The notes: a model not told the origin generated them from the sequence alone. 64,000 nucleotides of DNA from Pseudobacteroides sp. (GCF_036567765.1 NZ_DATCTU010000127.1:1-64000), one strand, 5' to 3'. Shown: positions 33,666 to 44,187, counted from the first letter of the stretch. A program made the numbers and translations.

Positions 33666-34613
33666 TTAGCTTATCCAGGTCATTCCGGAGCTCTCAAGTT
33701 TCCATTCTCCGCCTTCAAATGTAACCTTGCTTTTAACCCCAACAGCTCCTAAACCTGATTTATACTTATAACCTTCGATTATTACATTTTTTTTGTCTAT
33801 AACATCTATTTTGCTGATATTTAATAGTATACCATCAAGGCAATTTAGCTCACTATTAACCATGCCCATATCTACCAGCTTATCGTATGAAGCATCTAAT
33901 GCCTTTACATTGTACTTACTGTTAAAGTGCTTCAGTATATCACTCTTTTCGGAGCTATTGATGTATCTTAATTTTGAACCGTCGATTGCTATGTATTTCA
34001 TTCCGGAATTTAATCCGTCATCTACAGGCATCATTGAATCGAGAGAGATGATGTAAATGTCCTTTAAGAAGCCGCTTTTTACTATAAACTCCTTTGCTGT
34101 GTATTGATCATACCAGCCCCTGCCTGTGCTCCATTTCTTTTCCTTTGGGTCTTCATCAAGAATTTTTGAACATGCAATAGCCATGATATATTCTTTAAGC
34201 CCATTGTCATTAGATTCTCTGAACTTATCAAGCATGCACCTAAGTCCTGCATCTTTTTGCTGTATCAAATACTCGAAGTCCTTATTGTCTTTAATAATAT
34301 CATATGGGTTTGATGAAGCCGATTTTATGTTTAAAATGGATTGAATTTTTTGATCTATTTCTTTTTTTACAATTTCATAATTTTGGGCATTCTCAATATT
34401 TTCCGTGTCTTTTACTATATTGCCTATAAGTGCTGCACTTTCTGCTTTTTTAGCCTCAGTGGCAGCTGCATATGTATTTATGTTTGAAGTTCCCTGTGAG
34501 GCTTTGCTGCGACTGGACGGATTTTGTCCAAGCTGGAGATGTATTAGAAGTCCTGCTGCGGCAATAAATATTAATGAAACTGATATTACTATGTGCTTCT
34601 TCAAGTCTGGCAC
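33666..34613 (-). CDS. signal-anchored extracellular protein, unknown
   Basis: A 315-aa protein with one N-terminal membrane helix (IVISVSLIFIAAAGLLIHL), a low-complexity Ala/Ser/Asn linker and a globular part. The C-terminal half has GGEWKLESSGMTW, like the DUF4878/lumazine-binding (NTF2-like) endings seen in many secreted Firmicute proteins. I do not recognise the rest. It sits in a cluster of surface proteins and is divergent from the FN3/SLH gene. Confidence 0.65.
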   Translation of the reverse strand: MPDLKKHIVISVSLIFIAAAGLLIHLQLGQNPSSRSKASQGTSNINTYAAATEAKKAESAALIGNIVKDTENIENAQNYEIVKKEIDQKIQSILNIKSASSNPYDIIKDNKDFEYLIQQKDAGLRCMLDKFRESNDNGLKEYIMAIACSKILDEDPKEKKWSTGRGWYDQYTAKEFIVKSGFLKDIYIISLDSMMPVDDGLNSGMKYIAIDGSKLRYINSSEKSDILKHFNSKYNVKALDASYDKLVDMGMVNSELNCLDGILLNISKIDVIDKKNVIIEGYKYKSGLGAVGVKSKVTFEGGEWKLESSGMTWIS

Positions 34614-34801
34614 TCCCTCTCTGTATTTAACTATGGGTTTTATCCATGTTATTAGACGACATTACTCCAATTTGGTTCCATTTTCCTTATTAAGGTATGA
34701 GGTTAATCATATTTTAAAAAAATATATGAAATTAAGCAGTAATCAAACCGCTGCAAAAAGCCGAAATTAATATATATAGGCTTATTCGGAGGGTGTTTGT
34801 T

Positions 34802-37800
34802 ATGATGTGTAATAATAAATCTTTTAAATATATTATAAAACCGGGAGTACTAATTATATTTGCCATGTGGATTTTCATTCTGGGTAATAATACAACTTAT
34901 GCAGCCTTTGGAGTAAGGGCGGTTGTATCTGCAATGAATCCGGATACAGAGATTAACCTGGATTGGGATTTGGTCAATGGAGCCATGTATTATAAAGTAT
35001 TCAGGAACAGTGGGGCTGAGGATGTTTTAATTAAAACCGTTGATGTAAATAGCGACAGGTATTTTACCAGCTTTTCGGATGCGGTAACTGATGGAGCAAA
35101 TCTTGTTCCTGAAACCTCATATACTTACACGGTTAGAGCATATTCAGATCAGGAAATGCTTAACGAGATAGCAGCAGCTTCTGCCACAATTACAACAAGC
35201 CAAATGCTAAAGCCTTCCAATATCGCTTCAAGCTATGATATCAACTCAAATCAGATAACTCTTAAATGGAAGAACAATTCCAAAGCTCTCGCCGGAAGCA
35301 GTGTTAAACGGGTTGGAGGGGCCGGCACCCTTTCATCAGTCGCAGGAGGTGTAAGTACCTGCACCTTTAATGATCCTGATATGGTTAAAAATCAGGAGAA
35401 TCAGTATACCGTAGTTTCAACGGATTCAAACGGGCACACCTCCCAAGAGGGGGATGCTGCAAGTATTATTCCTATTGATCCGCCTGTTATAACAGCCTCT
35501 GTAAATAATGGAACAGTGCTTATATCATGGGGAGGCTATGGCTATATACAAAATTTTGAGTTGCAAAGGTCAAGGTATACATCATCCTGGGATGCCTGGC
35601 AGACTCTTTCCATACAACTTACACCAGGAATTACATCTACAAACGATGTGCTTCCGGCAGCAGGTGTTTACAGATACAGACTGGCGGCAAAAAGCATAAG
35701 CCAATATACAGGATATAGCAATATATCCCAGTCTATTGTAAAACCTGCGGCACCGAAAGACCTTACGGGACAGTTTTCCAGCAATACCAGTGTCAGCTTA
35801 AGTTGGACAAATGATGTTGGAAATGACTCGCTGCTAAAGATTGAAAAAAGGGTGGGAAGCGGGAGCTATGCAGAAATTGCAATGCTTCCAAAGGATTCAG
35901 CATCTTATACCGATACATTTAGTGTTGATCTGAATCAAGATTACTATTATAGAATTATAGCATTCGATTCTGATAATAATAAAGACGTGGGCAGTGAGTA
36001 TCGCATAACTGCCGCTCTACCGTCAGCACCTATGTCTCTTTCGTTGTATACCTTATCAGATACCCGGATTAATCTTAGCTGGACCGACACATCGGCAAAT
36101 GAAACAGGATTTATAATTGAAAGGAAAACAGGAACCGGGGGCTTTGTGCAATTGGGTACGACAGCTGCCAATTCTACAACATATGAGGATAATGCCGTAT
36201 CTAGCAGCAATACCTACACATACAGGGTATGGGCTAACAATCATTTGGGAAAGTCTGTTTTGGCGTCAAACGAGGTTTCAGTTGCACCAAACTCAGTAAA
36301 GGCACCGAATTTTCTGGAAGCGGCTGTAATGTCCTCAACTGCAGTAAGGCTCACATGGACCTATGCAGCTTCCAATAGCTATACCACTGTTATAGAGAGA
36401 AAGGCAGGGGCATCGGGTTCATGGGTAAGGTTATATGATGCAGCTCCCAATATTTTAAGTTATAGTGACAGCACAGTACAGCCAAACACTCGCTATTTTT
36501 ACAGGATTAGGGCAAAAACAGGGCAATATGTTTATTCAAATGCATATCCTGCTGATGATACGGGAAAAGAGGCTTATACGGTGTTTTCTCCCCTAAATCT
36601 GAGCCTTGTAAACTCCTCTAGGATAGATCTTGCCTGGACTGATTTTGTCTCAGGCGAAGTGGGGTTTGCTGTAGAGCGGAAGATTGATTCCGGGAGCTTT
36701 GAGCAGATAAGTGTTGTTGAAGCCAATAAGGCAAGTTATACGGACTTTACTGTTACAAACGGGCATGTTTATACTTATAGGATACTTCTAATGAATTCCG
36801 CGACAAATCTTACGATCTACACCAATGAGGTTTCCACTACTATAAATACTATTATCAGGCCCCTTTCGCTGGATGTTGACGTGATTTCCCCTTCTCAAAT
36901 TAACCTTTCATGGTCTCTTTCTGCTCCCGGCAGCCACAAAACCGTCATAGAGAGGAAGACATGGGATACAGGTACGTGGGAGGAAATCGGAACTGTTGAA
37001 GGTAAATTGAGTTATGAAAACACCAATTTAAACAGCAACACCCAGTATTTTTACAGGGTGAAGGTTTATTATTCCTCTAATGTTTATTCCCAAGCCTATC
37101 CAAATGATGATGCCGGTATCGGTAAATACACCAGAATTATTTCACCGTCAAACCTGATTGGGACTGCGATTTCATCCACTCAGATAAATCTCTCTTGGTA
37201 TACAAATTCAAGTGATGCTTATTTTGTCATTGAAAGAAGAACTAAGAATGGAAGCTACTATGAGGCTGGAAAGACAGGGGTGAATGCAACATCATGGTCA
37301 GATATCAACCTTATTCCCAATTTAAAGTACACATACAGGATAAAGGCAAAAACATTGTATAATGAGTCGGCTTATTCGGAGGAAGTATCATTAATGTGTA
37401 CCAATCTGGCTGCACCTTCAGGGCTTATGGCTCAGGCTGCAGGTCAGGAGGGGATCTATATAAGCTGGGTTGACAATACCTTAAATGAAACGGGATTTGA
37501 AATTTGGAGGCTTGTTGACGGAATGTCCGAGTGGGAACTTCTTGTAGCACTGGAAGCCAACTCAAGGATATTTAGCGACACTGGCCTAATAGAAGGGAAA
37601 AAGTATACATATATGGTAAGGGCATATCTTGGATCTGATGGTATATATTCACCCTACTCAGCCACGGCGTCTGCAATAGCAAGTATACCGGCAGCCCCCG
37701 ACAATTTTACATATTCGGCTGTAAGTTCTTCCTCTGTTAAGCTTACATGGAGGGACAACTCAAACAATGAGAGCGGCTTTAAGGTGGAAAGGAAGGATAA

Positions 37801-38788
37801 CTCTACAGGAAACTGGACCGAAATCGCAGCTCTTCAGCAAAATGTAACCAGCCACACTGTAAGCGGCTTAAACAGCAGTACATCATATACCTACAGAATT
37901 AAGGCCTTTAACACAACTAACAACAGCTTCTCATACAGTACAGAGCTTACAGTATCTTTAAGAAAGCCGGAGGTGCCTTCAGGTATTGTGCTTTCATCAC
38001 TTTCATCAGCGGAAATAAGGATTGCCTGGAGTGATAACTCCATTTCCGAAACAGGTTTTGCAATTGAAAGGAAGAAAAACGGCGGTGAGTTTGCAGAAAT
38101 AGTTAAAGTGCCTGCAAATACTGTCAGTTATATTGATAAAGGACTAAGCCCTAACCAGCAATATTTTTACAGGGTGAGGGCATATAACGGAAGTGGATAC
38201 AGCAGTTACAGTGATTCCAAATCCGTATCCACCAAAAAAAGTGCCGGATACAAGGATCTGAGCAGTGTAAGCTGGGCCAAGTCGGCAATAGAAAGTCTTT
38301 CGGGAAGGGGCATAATAAAGGGGAAGACCAGTAACCAGTTCTATCCCAATGACAAAATAACTAGGGCAGAATTTGTTGTAATTCTGATGAGGATATTTAA
38401 GCCTGATGAGATGGTTGCAGGATCATTTGCCGATGTAAACGGAAGACACTGGTTTTATAAGGAAGTGCTGACTGCAAAGAGTCTTGGAATAATATCCGGA
38501 AGCTCAAACAACTACTTTTATCCCAATAGGCCAATAACAAGAGAGGATGCTGCTGTAATGATTGCAAGAACTCTTATGGCTGTGGATAAACCTGCAGCAG
38601 GCAGCAAGACCGACGTTCTGAAGGGGTTTAAAGATTTATCCAAAGTTTCGTCCTACGCATTGCCAAGCATTGCCTCTCTATATAGTGAAAAAATAATTAC
38701 AGGCAAGGAACCTGATGTTTTGGCACCGAAGGCTAATACCACACGGGCAGAGGCTGCTGTGCTTCTTAGCAGGATTGTGGATAGATAG
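34802..38788 (+). CDS. large surface protein with about twelve FN3 repeats and three SLH domains
   Basis: The roughly 1328-aa product has a signal peptide cleaved after about TTYAA. Tandem fibronectin type III-like units follow, each with a W-x-D or LSW core and a TYxYRV/FYRIRA C-terminal strand. Three SLH motifs end it (SAIESLSGRGIIKG, ITRAEFVVILMRIF and repeats). SLH domains bind secondary wall polysaccharide, so this is anchored to the S-layer; the FN3 tail is probably a spacer or adhesive. The open frame starts at GTG 34793, but GGAGGG spacing favours ATG 34802. It sits beside other secreted hydrolases. Confidence 0.9.
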   Translation: MMCNNKSFKYIIKPGVLIIFAMWIFILGNNTTYAAFGVRAVVSAMNPDTEINLDWDLVNGAMYYKVFRNSGAEDVLIKTVDVNSDRYFTSFSDAVTDGANLVPETSYTYTVRAYSDQEMLNEIAAASATITTSQMLKPSNIASSYDINSNQITLKWKNNSKALAGSSVKRVGGAGTLSSVAGGVSTCTFNDPDMVKNQENQYTVVSTDSNGHTSQEGDAASIIPIDPPVITASVNNGTVLISWGGYGYIQNFELQRSRYTSSWDAWQTLSIQLTPGITSTNDVLPAAGVYRYRLAAKSISQYTGYSNISQSIVKPAAPKDLTGQFSSNTSVSLSWTNDVGNDSLLKIEKRVGSGSYAEIAMLPKDSASYTDTFSVDLNQDYYYRIIAFDSDNNKDVGSEYRITAALPSAPMSLSLYTLSDTRINLSWTDTSANETGFIIERKTGTGGFVQLGTTAANSTTYEDNAVSSSNTYTYRVWANNHLGKSVLASNEVSVAPNSVKAPNFLEAAVMSSTAVRLTWTYAASNSYTTVIERKAGASGSWVRLYDAAPNILSYSDSTVQPNTRYFYRIRAKTGQYVYSNAYPADDTGKEAYTVFSPLNLSLVNSSRIDLAWTDFVSGEVGFAVERKIDSGSFEQISVVEANKASYTDFTVTNGHVYTYRILLMNSATNLTIYTNEVSTTINTIIRPLSLDVDVISPSQINLSWSLSAPGSHKTVIERKTWDTGTWEEIGTVEGKLSYENTNLNSNTQYFYRVKVYYSSNVYSQAYPNDDAGIGKYTRIISPSNLIGTAISSTQINLSWYTNSSDAYFVIERRTKNGSYYEAGKTGVNATSWSDINLIPNLKYTYRIKAKTLYNESAYSEEVSLMCTNLAAPSGLMAQAAGQEGIYISWVDNTLNETGFEIWRLVDGMSEWELLVALEANSRIFSDTGLIEGKKYTYMVRAYLGSDGIYSPYSATASAIASIPAAPDNFTYSAVSSSSVKLTWRDNSNNESGFKVERKDNSTGNWTEIAALQQNVTSHTVSGLNSSTSYTYRIKAFNTTNNSFSYSTELTVSLRKPEVPSGIVLSSLSSAEIRIAWSDNSISETGFAIERKKNGGEFAEIVKVPANTVSYIDKGLSPNQQYFYRVRAYNGSGYSSYSDSKSVSTKKSAGYKDLSSVSWAKSAIESLSGRGIIKGKTSNQFYPNDKITRAEFVVILMRIFKPDEMVAGSFADVNGRHWFYKEVLTAKSLGIISGSSNNYFYPNRPITREDAAVMIARTLMAVDKPAAGSKTDVLKGFKDLSKVSSYALPSIASLYSEKIITGKEPDVLAPKANTTRAEAAVLLSRIVDR

Positions 38789-38789
38789 A

Positions 38790-38832
38790 AAAGTGTTCCT
38801 GACAGCATTAAAATATCTGCCAAGAACACTTT
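38790..38832. terminator. terminator between SLH protein and M6 protease genes
   Basis: AAAGTGTTC pairs with GAACACTTT over a 25-base loop; A and T tracts on both ends let it serve both convergent genes. Confidence 0.65.
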
Positions 38833-38876
38833 AACAAGAACATTTTGACAAGTTTATCAAAAAAAGCTGTGATGCT

Positions 38877-41800
38877 TTATGGCTCAACTCCCCAGGCTAT
38901 ACTTCCTGAGATATAGGCGGGAGTCTTGGCCCATATTTCATAAGTGGTGGCGGTACTATTGAAGGAGTAATCATTAGTCTGATTGTAATCACTCCAATAA
39001 GCCTTGGACATTCTGGTGCTTAACAGCACGCTTTCTCCAGGAGAAAGGACACCTGCACCTGTTTTAAATCCTACTTCCACATAGTAGTCTGCCTTTCCTG
39101 AAGTATTGTCAGTTTGGAAAAAGCTTCCCATAACATATTGTGATCCTTTATTAGACCAGTCACAGTAAAATATCTGAGAATCCATGCTATCAATAGTGTA
39201 ATAGTATCTTACCTTTACATCGGATAGATTTATTGGTGCGGTACTGGTATTTGTTATTTTGTAATTCATGCTGCAGTTATTTGTTGAGGATGATCTATTG
39301 CCATTATAGAAATCAACCTGTAAGCGTTCTTCAACAGGAGGTGTAGTTGCCTCTTGCAAATATTCTATTTCTGCAAGCTGTATAATTCCATCCCCGTTAT
39401 TTTTTGTTATATCAAGCTTGTAGTACATATATGGAGCAGTGTTTGTTGTATTATACACCTTCCTTTGGAAGTAATCGGTGAAAATTTCCCCACTCTTTCT
39501 ATCCAGCTCAACCCATTCGTTATTATCGTTAGATCCGTATAGAATCCAGTCTTTTGGGTTTCTTCCCGAAAAATCATTTGCTGATGTCAAGGCATAACTG
39601 CTCATAACAAAAGGATTTAGATATTTTATAGTTATTACATCTGTACTTTTAAAAGTTAACCATTTTGTATTCGTCAAACCGTCAAACGCTTTTTCTTTTC
39701 CTTCGTTGGGTTGATTTTCTCCGCCTGCACTTACCACACATAAATCAAATTCTCCAAGCTGGATCTCATTACCCGAATTATTGCCAAGGATATTAAGCTT
39801 ATAGAAAACATAGCTTGCATCATTTTCTACAGAATATAATTTTTTAGCAAGTCGGTTGTTGAATGTCTGGTTGTTTCTGGTATCCAGCACCACCCAGTTT
39901 ATGTTGTCATTGGACGCCAAAAGCTCCCAGTTTTTTGGATCCCTGACGTTATAATCGTTGGCGGATGTTAGCGAATAGTTAGTAACTTTTGTAGGCTTCT
40001 GGAAATTGTAAGTTATCCAGCCGGTATTGGCAAATGTGAGCCACTTGGTCTCCGGATTACCGTCAAAGGCCTTGTCCATTCCCTCACCAGACGCTGTGTT
40101 ATCCCCGCTTGCGAATACTTTTTGCTGATCAAACTTATAACCGAACATTTGGATTTCAGAGATTTTAACGGTATTACCGCTATTGCTGGTCATTTTAAAT
40201 CTGTAATATTTGTAGGCATTTGTATTATTAATGGTAAAATACTTGGTTTCCGCTCTCTTTAAGAAGGAAATACCGTTTTTAGCATCTACAGCCTCCCAGG
40301 TTGTATTGTCGTTTGAGCCTTCTAAAGACCAGCTTTTTGGGTCCATTTCAGCCAAATCAGCGGAAGCTGTTATTGAGTAACTTGTTACTACATAAGATGC
40401 AGCATTAAAGCCATATTGAATTACTCCTGCTGGAGAAGTTACACTGGCTTGAGTTTGAATGCTGTTATCAAATGCATTGTTGCTGGAAGCTGTACCACCC
40501 TCGGTGATATCCTGGGACAAAGCTCTGTTATATGTAAATTGGGTACCTGTAGTATTAATATTTGTAAGGCTTATGGTTTGGTTGTAATTTCCATTCCACC
40601 ACTTGGAATCGGGTTTTGTATTTGGACCAAAGCTGGTATTATTACCTGACTTAAAAAAGTCATATTGGTCGCTTCCCAGGCCCTTTTCAAGATCATATTT
40701 TCCGTCAGCCTGCTCCACAGAAACCATGTAATGCTTGCTTGGAGTCATATTCTCAAGATTGTTGTTTCCTTTTTCGTCTATATGCCATATAAGCAGCCCT
40801 TCTCCCGGCATATATGTCCTGTAGCCTTCTTTCTTAATACTCTCAATCATGAAAAACTCATTCGTATCATAGTTTTTTATGATGTATGGACTAAGTGAAT
40901 TCTGAGGAACATCAACTATAGCACCGTCAGCAAATGAGTCCAATTCAATAGGAGTACCCCAACCGGAGCGTATGGAACGGAAATATGGATTTGGGGGCTG
41001 GGGATTTTTGCCGTGGCCGCTTGACATCAGGTCAAAGTCGGCGGTACCGCTGGATTCACCTCCATAATCATAAGTGTCGGGCCACCCGCAAAGCATGTGT
41101 CCATTCTCGTGTACAAAGGTTCCTATGCCAAGATCATTTCCAATATTGCTTATCTGATATCTTGAGAGTTTTACTCCATTAACATTGTATTCCTGAATGC
41201 TGCTGGCATGAGGCCAAAGACCTTTAGACCATCCCCAAGAGGGATTACCTGCATACAGGACGTTGAAGGCTGTTACCGTACCCGTTGTATCTGTTCCCTC
41301 AGGGTCTACAGTAAGTCTGGAAAAATCAAATCCCTGAGCTTTTAAAGCATCAAGGGCTTCGACAATAAGCTCGCTTGTTTTTCCGCTAGTTGCATCGTCA
41401 TAATATGTTTTAGGATGTTTTGCAGTATAAAATGCAGGCACGATATTTACGTAATTCAGTTTTCCCTGTGAAAAATACTCAAAATAGTCATGTACAGAGC
41501 CGTTATTATTATAACTGTTATATCCTTCCTTGTTTATCATGTCGGATATTTCCTGGTGACTGAAATTTGATTCCTGATCTGGAAAATTGATTAACAGCGT
41601 CAAGCCTGTTACGTTTCGGGTGGGATCTGCTGTTGGTGCCAAGCTCCTAGCTGATGAAACAGATGAGAAATTAAGAATACCTGAACCTTTTTTTGTACTT
41701 TTCTTTGCAGCTTCAAAAGAATCCTGAAGCATTTGGTCCCATTTTTTTTCTTTTTTTGCATTGGCTATTTTTCTAAGTGTAGATTCCTTAGAAATATCCA

Positions 41801-42137
41801 ACCCCTTTTTCAAATCAGCATTAGAAGAGGAAGATCTTTTTTCTGAGTTTTTATATACTACTCCTGTAGAAACAAACTCACTTCCTTCGCTATTGAGATT
41901 TGCATAACAAATCCAATTTGTCTTAGGGTCACGGATGAGAGTGTAACCGTCAAGGCTTTCGACCCTCTGATAGAATTCATCTCCGAATACTTTAACCGTA
42001 ACGAATGAATTATCAGGCTGTATTAGGCTAAATACCTCACCCGAGTACGGTGCAGCAGATGCTGTTGATGAACCTAGTAAAATGGCTCCCAAAATAAGTG
42101 CTGCGGAAAATACTGCTTTTCTTACGTGTTTAAACAT
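38877..42137 (-). CDS. M6 family metalloprotease with discoidin-like repeats and CBM3
   Basis: The 1086-aa secreted protease has a signal peptide (cleavage near ASAAP). A propeptide-like stretch precedes the peptidase M6 catalytic domain, with HENGH zinc motif (His343, Glu344, His347) and GWPD after it. Three discoidin/F5-8-type units with AFDGNPETKWLTF-like motifs follow. The C-terminus is a CBM3-like module (LSPGESVLLSTRMSKAYW, DYSFN), which binds cellulose. ATG 42137 has AAGGAG upstream; the longer frame from 42245 lacks any. It resembles immune inhibitor A proteases, with a fibre-binding module added. Confidence 0.88.
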   Translation of the reverse strand: MFKHVRKAVFSAALILGAILLGSSTASAAPYSGEVFSLIQPDNSFVTVKVFGDEFYQRVESLDGYTLIRDPKTNWICYANLNSEGSEFVSTGVVYKNSEKRSSSSNADLKKGLDISKESTLRKIANAKKEKKWDQMLQDSFEAAKKSTKKGSGILNFSSVSSARSLAPTADPTRNVTGLTLLINFPDQESNFSHQEISDMINKEGYNSYNNNGSVHDYFEYFSQGKLNYVNIVPAFYTAKHPKTYYDDATSGKTSELIVEALDALKAQGFDFSRLTVDPEGTDTTGTVTAFNVLYAGNPSWGWSKGLWPHASSIQEYNVNGVKLSRYQISNIGNDLGIGTFVHENGHMLCGWPDTYDYGGESSGTADFDLMSSGHGKNPQPPNPYFRSIRSGWGTPIELDSFADGAIVDVPQNSLSPYIIKNYDTNEFFMIESIKKEGYRTYMPGEGLLIWHIDEKGNNNLENMTPSKHYMVSVEQADGKYDLEKGLGSDQYDFFKSGNNTSFGPNTKPDSKWWNGNYNQTISLTNINTTGTQFTYNRALSQDITEGGTASSNNAFDNSIQTQASVTSPAGVIQYGFNAASYVVTSYSITASADLAEMDPKSWSLEGSNDNTTWEAVDAKNGISFLKRAETKYFTINNTNAYKYYRFKMTSNSGNTVKISEIQMFGYKFDQQKVFASGDNTASGEGMDKAFDGNPETKWLTFANTGWITYNFQKPTKVTNYSLTSANDYNVRDPKNWELLASNDNINWVVLDTRNNQTFNNRLAKKLYSVENDASYVFYKLNILGNNSGNEIQLGEFDLCVVSAGGENQPNEGKEKAFDGLTNTKWLTFKSTDVITIKYLNPFVMSSYALTSANDFSGRNPKDWILYGSNDNNEWVELDRKSGEIFTDYFQRKVYNTTNTAPYMYYKLDITKNNGDGIIQLAEIEYLQEATTPPVEERLQVDFYNGNRSSSTNNCSMNYKITNTSTAPINLSDVKVRYYYTIDSMDSQIFYCDWSNKGSQYVMGSFFQTDNTSGKADYYVEVGFKTGAGVLSPGESVLLSTRMSKAYWSDYNQTNDYSFNSTATTYEIWAKTPAYISGSIAWGVEP

Positions 42138-42304
42138 TAGACTCAGCTCCTTTGGATGTATTAAATTTTCATAAACAATTATGTTTATTATTATAAAATA
42201 TAATATAATTTGGAATAGGTGTAAATATATCTTAGCGTGAAACACATAGAAATAAAAATAAGATGTACTTCAAAAGAGATGAATAATTGATGATTTAAAC
42301 TTTA

Positions 42305-43132
42305 CTATCTGAATAGCTTTTGAATTTCCGCTTGGGTTAAGGGACGGTATTTACCTTTTTCCAATGATTCATCCAGCGTTAATCCACCGATGGAAATTCT
42401 CTTTAAATATATTACATAACATCCTGCTGCTTTTAGCATACGTTTTACCTGATGCTTGCGACCTTCAGTAATAGTAAGATAACCGGAGACAACTGGCTGG
42501 TTATAGTACCCGGAATCTTTTATATTCAAATTCCCGCAGGATATTTCATTTTTAAACTCGTTAAACAACCCATACTTGTGTATTTTCAATTTTGCTGGCT
42601 TTGTCTGTGCTTCATCTTTTCCTATATAGATTCCATGTTCCAATTGCTTCCTTCTTACCTCATCCAATGAACCCAATGCCCAAAAGAAATAAGTTTTTTG
42701 AACATGATTTTGAGGGTACATTAGTTTATGTTCCAACTCACCGTCATTAGTAAGTAACAATAATCCTTCGGTGTCTTTATCCAGCCTTCCGACATGAAAA
42801 ATGCCCATTGTGTCTGCATCATCAAAGAAATCAAATACTGTTTGATTTACAGCATCTTTTCTTGCAGTTATGCAGCCTGCGGGTTTATTAAACATGTAAT
42901 ATACTTTTTCGGTATAAGTCACTAACTTACCGTTATACTCAATAACATCGGTATTTTCACGGATTTCCATTGCAGGTTCCGTTACAACTTTCCCGTTTAC
43001 CTTAACCAGGCCTTCCTTGACATATATCCTGACTGTTCTTCTTCTCCCAATGGACGATTGTGCTAGGAATTTATCTAATCGCATAGTGAGTAATTTCTCT
43101 TCCTCTTCTTCCTGCTTAATTGATTTAGGCAT
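42305..43132 (-). CDS. RsuA/RluB/RluF-type rRNA pseudouridine synthase
   Basis: The 275-aa protein has an N-terminal S4 domain (MRLDKFLAQSSIGRRRTVRIY) and a catalytic domain with GRLDKDTEGLLLLTNDGEL, where the Asp isomerises uridine. The C-terminus has YLTITEGRKHQVKRMLKAAGC. It modifies a single uridine in 16S or 23S rRNA; which one is not clear. A second ATG 16 codons in (43084) is a possible start. It follows tadA with three bases between, so the pair is co-transcribed. Confidence 0.9.
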   Translation of the reverse strand: MPKSIKQEEEEEKLLTMRLDKFLAQSSIGRRRTVRIYVKEGLVKVNGKVVTEPAMEIRENTDVIEYNGKLVTYTEKVYYMFNKPAGCITARKDAVNQTVFDFFDDADTMGIFHVGRLDKDTEGLLLLTNDGELEHKLMYPQNHVQKTYFFWALGSLDEVRRKQLEHGIYIGKDEAQTKPAKLKIHKYGLFNEFKNEISCGNLNIKDSGYYNQPVVSGYLTITEGRKHQVKRMLKAAGCYVIYLKRISIGGLTLDESLEKGKYRPLTQAEIQKLFR

Positions 43133-43135
43133 AAA

Positions 43136-43633
43136 TTAACTTCTTTTTTCTCTGGACTTGCGAAGCTCCCTGAAGAACTTTCTCAAAACCTCCGAGCACT
43201 CATGTTCCATTATACCGCCAAACACATTAACTTTGTGATTGAATTTTTCAATGGTAAATATATCGATAACAGACCCAGCAGCACCCGCTTTAGGGTCTGC
43301 AGCTCCATAATATACATTTTTGATCCGTGACTGTATAATGGCACCTGCACACATTGGGCAGGGCTCTAAAGTAACATATAAGTCACAATCAATAAGCCGC
43401 CAGGAACCCAGTTTTTTGGCAGCCTTTTTTATAGCAATTATTTCTGCGTGCTGAGTTGGGTCTTGTGTCTGTTCTCTTGTATTATAGCCGCGGGCTATAA
43501 TTTTCCCTTCAAACACGATAACGGCACCAACCGGGGTCTCAAGCTTGGCATAGGCCCTAAGTGCCTCTTTGTAGGCCTGAAGCATATATTTTTTATGAAT
43601 TTTTACTTGAGGAGAAGTATTCTTTTTTATCAT
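43136..43633 (-). CDS. tadA: tRNA-specific adenosine deaminase TadA
   Basis: TadA deaminates A34 of tRNA-Arg to inosine. The zinc deaminase signature is intact: THAEI-type HAEIIAI with catalytic Glu, then LEPCPMCAGAI with the paired Cys ligands, after NTREQTQDPTQ. Length is 166 aa from ATG 43633, which has AGGA upstream; a longer frame starts at 43675 without one. It is the first gene of a two-gene unit with the pseudouridine synthase. Confidence 0.93.
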   Translation of the reverse strand: MIKKNTSPQVKIHKKYMLQAYKEALRAYAKLETPVGAVIVFEGKIIARGYNTREQTQDPTQHAEIIAIKKAAKKLGSWRLIDCDLYVTLEPCPMCAGAIIQSRIKNVYYGAADPKAGAAGSVIDIFTIEKFNHKVNVFGGIMEHECSEVLRKFFRELRKSREKRS

Positions 43634-43675
43634 ACACTGGGTCCTTAGAATATTTATTACACAATAATGTATCAC

Positions 43676-44187
43676 ATTTATTTGTATTTTGCACTATGTA
43701 TACAGTATACCCTAAAGAAGCTCATTATTTATAAGAAATATTAAGTGTTGATAATATATTTAGCTTAGAATAAGCACTACATTGCGATTCCTATCAAAAC
43801 TATAATTGACTTAATACCTGCTAATAACTATAATGGAGTTTGGGGTTTTTTTGTTATGCTGAAAACTTCTTAACTTTATATCAAAATAGGCTGTGCAGAA
43901 TCGGTAGATAAACCAGTAAATTCACTTATTGGTCTGATTCTGGTAGAAATGTCGGCAAAGATGTTGGCATAATGAATTTGTCAGACAAAGAAGTTGACAT
44001 AATAATCGTTGCCTGAACCAGTTATGCATAATGATGCCGATCATCAAGCTATATTAAAGGTGCTAATAATCTTACATTTTTAATATACAAAATATTATAA
44101 CCTTTTATTTATATTTTATTCGCTAGATGATGCACGTTTGTTTTGTTGAGATAAATTCTTGTCATAAATTTGAAAGGAGTGGATGCA
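43676..44187. other. intergenic region with tandem 28-nt repeats before echA
   Basis: No coding frame is supported. It holds two imperfect tandem copies at 43949-44008: TGTCGGCAAAGATGTTGGCA then TGTCAGACAAAGAAGTTGAC, each with CATAAT. These resemble the multiple terminal repeats of IS21-type insertion sequences, so this may be a solo IS end. I cannot place the ech promoter reliably. Confidence 0.45.
43949..44008. repeat. two imperfect tandem repeats, possible IS21-family end
   Basis: About 23 of 29 positions agree between the copies. A third, degenerate trace may be ATGATGCCGATCATC at about 44030. No transposase gene is present. Confidence 0.4.
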
